NCBI GenBank assembly: GCA_040398565.1
Contig: JBBATU010000001.1
Coordinates: 1 to 64,000, forward strand
Length of the DNA stretch: 64,000 bases
Direction: 5' to 3'
Source: Aquisediminimonas sp040398565
GTDB taxonomy: Bacteria > Pseudomonadota > Alphaproteobacteria > Sphingomonadales > Sphingomonadaceae
Positions 61,833 through 64,000 of this stretch are shown one piece after another (within the stretch, counting starts at the first letter, position 1; every line of letters starts with the position of its first letter). The notes under the pieces are model-generated. The model saw only the letters and a list, made by a program, of their open reading frames with translations. It was not told where the DNA came from and made no database searches. A program made the translations under genes and the position numbers.

Positions 61833-62285
61833 TCATCGTTTTTGGGCAAAAAAGGCGCGCAATTGCTCTGCGGCCTTCGCCTCGCCGAGGCCGGAATAGA
61901 CGTCGGGGCGGTGGTGGCAGGTCGGTTGGGTAAAGAAGCGCGGGCCGTGATCCACAGCCCCGCCCTTGGGGTCTGGCGCGGCATAATAAACACGGGCGAT
62001 GCGCGCATGGGCAATGGCGCCCGCGCACATGGCGCACGGCTCCAGCGTCACCCAAAGGTCGCATCCCTCGAGTCGGTCCTGGCCCAAAACGCGCGCGGCC
62101 ATGCGAATCGCCTCCATTTCCGCATGGGCGGTGGGATCGGCCGAGGCAAGCATGGCGTTGGCGGCCGCCGCAATTTCAACCCCGTCCTTCATGATGACAG
62201 CACCCACCGGCACTTCGCCGGCTTCGGCGGATGCTTGTGCAAGCGCGAGTGCGCGGTGCATAGGAAGGGGCAGGGGAATCGCCAT
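61833..62285 (-). CDS. tadA: tRNA-specific adenosine deaminase
   Basis: The 150-aa zinc deaminase converts A34 to inosine in tRNA-Arg(ACG). The catalytic motif is HAEMEAIR (His ligand and Glu) and the zinc Cys pair is in PCAMCAGAI. The C-terminal LGEAKAAEQLRAFFAQKR is family-like. Start taken at 62285 (MAIPLPLPMHRAL). Confidence 0.94.
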   Translation of the reverse strand: MAIPLPLPMHRALALAQASAEAGEVPVGAVIMKDGVEIAAAANAMLASADPTAHAEMEAIRMAARVLGQDRLEGCDLWVTLEPCAMCAGAIAHARIARVYYAAPDPKGGAVDHGPRFFTQPTCHHRPDVYSGLGEAKAAEQLRAFFAQKR

Positions 62286-62432
62286 AGCTTGCTCTAGGGC
62301 CTGATGGCCCAAGATTGAAGCATCGACGCGCCAATCCCCTTTGGGCTGCCGCTTTGGGTTGACGAAAGCGCCGCCGACCGTTAGGTGCGCAGCCTTTCCG
62401 AATATGATTATTCAACTTCAGGACGAACAGAC

Positions 62433-62723
62433 ATGTCGCGCATTTGCGAACTGACCGGCAAGGGCCGCCAAGTAGGGCACAACGTGTCCCACGCCAATAA
62501 CAAGACCAAGCGTACATTCTTGCCGAATCTGCAGAATGTCACGCTGATCTCCGAATCGCTCGCCAAGGGTGTGCGTCTGCGCGTGTCGACGCACGGTCTG
62601 CGCTCGGTGGAACATGTCGGCGGTCTCGACAATTGGTTGCTCAAGACGGCGGATACGAAACTCAGCCTGAAGGCCCGTCGCCTGAAGCGCGAAGTCGCCA
62701 AAAAGTCGGCTGTCGCTGCCTAA
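62433..62723 (+). CDS. rpmB: 50S ribosomal protein L28
   Basis: The 96-aa protein begins MSRICELTGKGRQVGHNVSHANNKTKR, the standard L28 start, and carries the basic C-terminus KARRLKREVAKK. No zinc-binding CxxC pair is seen, so it is the zinc-free form. Its stop overlaps the stop of the phytase-like gene by 4 nt, tail to tail. Confidence 0.97.
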   Translation: MSRICELTGKGRQVGHNVSHANNKTKRTFLPNLQNVTLISESLAKGVRLRVSTHGLRSVEHVGGLDNWLLKTADTKLSLKARRLKREVAKKSAVAA

Positions 62724-63691
62724 TCTTTTAAGGTGAACTTCAGCAGGTACGTCTGCTGAAGCGACCAGAAATTATCATCAGAGGCGATCCAGATAATGGG
62801 TCGCCTCTTTTCTTGTGTCACGGCCAAGGCTTCGAAATTGTCCGTCAAGAGCGGGGGCGCAAGCCGCGCCACTTCTCGACCCTGAAGAAGCGCATTTTCC
62901 CGCACCTCCGCCAGATCAAGGACAATCAGGCGCGTTTGCCAGCGCAGCGGCAGGGCAAAGGCGCGCTGCAACACCAATATCCGCCCGTCTGGCAATTGGG
63001 CGGCATCGCTTGGGTGAAACCCGTCCGGGCTCGCAAGGCGCAAGCTGACGCTGTGCACTGACGCAGACAAGGGATCGCCGGAAAAGAGGAGCACAGGGGA
63101 TGGCTCATCTGTGTCTTTGGGATCGGTTTCCGCAAAGACGAGAAAGCGGCCATCGCGCAACCGGACCATTGCCTCTGCGCCGCGTGCGCTTGCCCAATTG
63201 GCCATAGCGGCTGGCGCAATGGTGCGGACATGGCCCTTGGCATCGATACGGCAAATGATGTTCTGCTGCTCCAGCGCGACCCACATATTTCCCTGATCAT
63301 CTGCGGTGAGCGATTCGGCATCTTGTTTATCCTTGTGCCACCGCTGGCCACAGCCCTTGGGCAGCTCTTGCAAAATTCCGCGCATCGTCTCGCCAATGGG
63401 TGGTGGCAAATCGAGCATGGCACCGGCATCAGAAAGCAGCCGGAATCCGCTTGGGGTGGCATGCATGGCCGACCAGCCGCCAAAGTCAGCATGGCGCGCG
63501 GCGAGCCGCCAGCCACCCAGATACACAAGCTCGCCCGCCTGTGAGAGTGCTGTATCGCTGCGCGACAAGGGCACAGCTTCTGCGGTCACCACAAGCATCT
63601 GTCGCCGCAGCGGCATTTGCCCCAGCTTGGCCGAGGATGTCATGACGATGAGCGGCAGGCAGAGGAGGAAGAGGATGAGGCGGTGCACCAT
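62720..63691 (-). CDS. exported phytase-like esterase domain protein
   Basis: The 323-aa product has an N-terminal signal peptide (LILFLLCLPLIVMTSSA) and the esterase-like activity of phytase domain (PF13449), a beta-propeller: LGGWRLAARHADFGGWSAMHA, KDKQDAESLTADDQGNMWVALE and TDNFEALAVT. The motifs resemble calcium-binding phytase-type propellers, but the substrate is unproven. It ends within the rpmB stop. Confidence 0.86.
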   Translation of the reverse strand: MVHRLILFLLCLPLIVMTSSAKLGQMPLRRQMLVVTAEAVPLSRSDTALSQAGELVYLGGWRLAARHADFGGWSAMHATPSGFRLLSDAGAMLDLPPPIGETMRGILQELPKGCGQRWHKDKQDAESLTADDQGNMWVALEQQNIICRIDAKGHVRTIAPAAMANWASARGAEAMVRLRDGRFLVFAETDPKDTDEPSPVLLFSGDPLSASVHSVSLRLASPDGFHPSDAAQLPDGRILVLQRAFALPLRWQTRLIVLDLAEVRENALLQGREVARLAPPLLTDNFEALAVTQEKRRPIIWIASDDNFWSLQQTYLLKFTLKD

Positions 63692-63733
63692 TGCCCTTCT
63701 ATAGGCTCCTGCGTCGCGGCCTGCACCCTTTCA

Positions 63734-63767
63734 AAGCTGAACGAGGGATAACCGAGCCGTTCAGCTT
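63734..63767. promoter_or_regulatory. 10-bp inverted repeat between two divergent genes
   Basis: AAGCTGAACG (63734-63743) and CGTTCAGCTT (63758-63767) are exact complements, 14 nt apart, in the divergent region between the phytase-like gene and the terminal gene. It fits an operator for a dimeric regulator. Confidence 0.45.
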
Positions 63768-63843
63768 ATGTGCAATGGAAATGCATCAGAACCCCGATCA
63801 TCGTCATTCGTCCCTATCGGATGGCATCAGAGGAGGTGGCATC

Positions 63844-64000
63844 ATGCAAAAGACGTTCACACATGTTTCAGCGGCCGTTTCGGCTCTGTTTATTGGCCTA
63901 GCGCCCACGGCACCCGCCTTGGCGCATGAGCGGGGCTATCACCGCTATGAAACGCGGTCGAATGAGGGTCATGAGTATCGACGCGGTTATGAGGATCGGC
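63844..64000 (+). CDS. N-terminal part of an exported protein (runs off the window)
   Basis: The ATG at 63844 follows a strong SD (GAGGAGGTGG). The first 52 codons give a signal peptide (HVSAAVSALFIGLAPTAPALA) and a mature start rich in His, Tyr, Arg and Glu (HERGYHRYETR). No family can be named from this part; related small His/Tyr/Arg-rich exported proteins are common in sphingomonads. Confidence 0.7.
   Translation, partial: MQKTFTHVSAAVSALFIGLAPTAPALAHERGYHRYETRSNEGHEYRRGYEDR

Noticed and set aside
62738..62761. 9-bp inverted repeat just past rpmB as its terminator
   Set aside because: It has no T-run on the plus strand and is explained by Leu-Gln-Gln and Leu-Leu-Lys codons of the phytase-like gene.
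63738..63761. EcfG-type general stress promoter (GGAAC-N16/17-CGTT)
   Set aside because: The -35 half reads TGAAC and the spacer to CGTT is only 15 nt, so the match is too weak.
1..64000. CRISPR arrays, insertion sequences, prophage or integron elements
   Set aside because: I saw no regularly spaced repeats, transposase or integrase motifs, or phage genes on either strand.

Overview
The window is chromosomal DNA of an alphaproteobacterium, almost certainly a member of the Sphingomonadales. The evidence is moderately high GC, a TorF-family porin, a CC_3452-family secreted protein, an RNase E with a long acidic insert and an Arg/Asp-rich tail, a class I PHA synthase, an FnrL-type regulator with a CX2CX7C cluster, and the gene order prfB-mrcA-rne. 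I saw no transposase, integrase, phage gene, CRISPR array or rRNA operon. It reads as core genome, densely packed, with many 4-nt ATGA overlaps between co-directional genes and small overlaps between convergent ones. A 10-N assembly gap lies at 59342-59351.

Layout. 1-6.7 kb (mostly minus strand): the start of an unknown gene, an extensin-like lipoprotein, an aldehyde dehydrogenase, an M20 peptidase, glnA and glnB (nitrogen assimilation) and map. 6.8-10.8 kb (plus): a fused pabB-pabC folate gene, aspartate aminotransferase and a TorF porin. 10.9-18.1 kb (minus): the overlapping ileS-lspA-DUF3035 set, ribF, and the overlapping thyA-folA-membrane dipeptidase set. 18.2-22.4 kb: a standalone RadC-type JAB protein, prfB and mrcA. 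22.7-37 kb (plus): rne, an M48 protease with a DsbA-like protein, oligopeptidase B, a thioesterase, an Atm1-type ABC exporter, recQ, a DUF442-type phosphatase/sulfurtransferase, a small membrane protein, a sterol-desaturase-family enzyme and a GMC oxidoreductase. 37-44 kb: a DsbD/ScsB-type reductase, a PafA-type phosphatase, fnrL, a universal stress protein with an upstream FNR-box candidate, an outer-membrane barrel protein, tRNA-Ala(CGC) and a lipoprotein. 44.5-54.5 kb: gyrB, a cytochrome P450, queG, a PLD-type cardiolipin synthase homologue, rpoZ, an HxlR regulator divergent from a CC_3452 protein, a thioesterase and an AlaC-type aminotransferase. 54.5-64 kb: phaC, rlmE-ppx, tRNA-Gln(CTG), small membrane and unknown proteins, a J-domain protein interrupted by the assembly gap, a SecD-P1-like protein, sufE, a CNNM/CorC transporter, tadA, rpmB, a phytase-like esterase and the start of a secreted protein.

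Most of the window is housekeeping: translation (ileS, prfB, rpmB, rlmE, tadA, queG, map), folate and dTMP synthesis (pabBC, folA, thyA), the cell envelope (mrcA, lspA, porins), redox folding (DsbA- and DsbD-like proteins) and low-oxygen or stress regulation (fnrL, usp). I found no obvious new multi-gene system. The features most worth a second look are non-coding. One is a structured element with a 14-nt perfect anti-SD match between a lipoprotein gene and gyrB. Another is the FNR box with a 16-bp perfect inverted repeat upstream of usp. A third is a terminator that spans the extensin start codon. The assembly gap also looks like an overlap of contig ends that was never merged.
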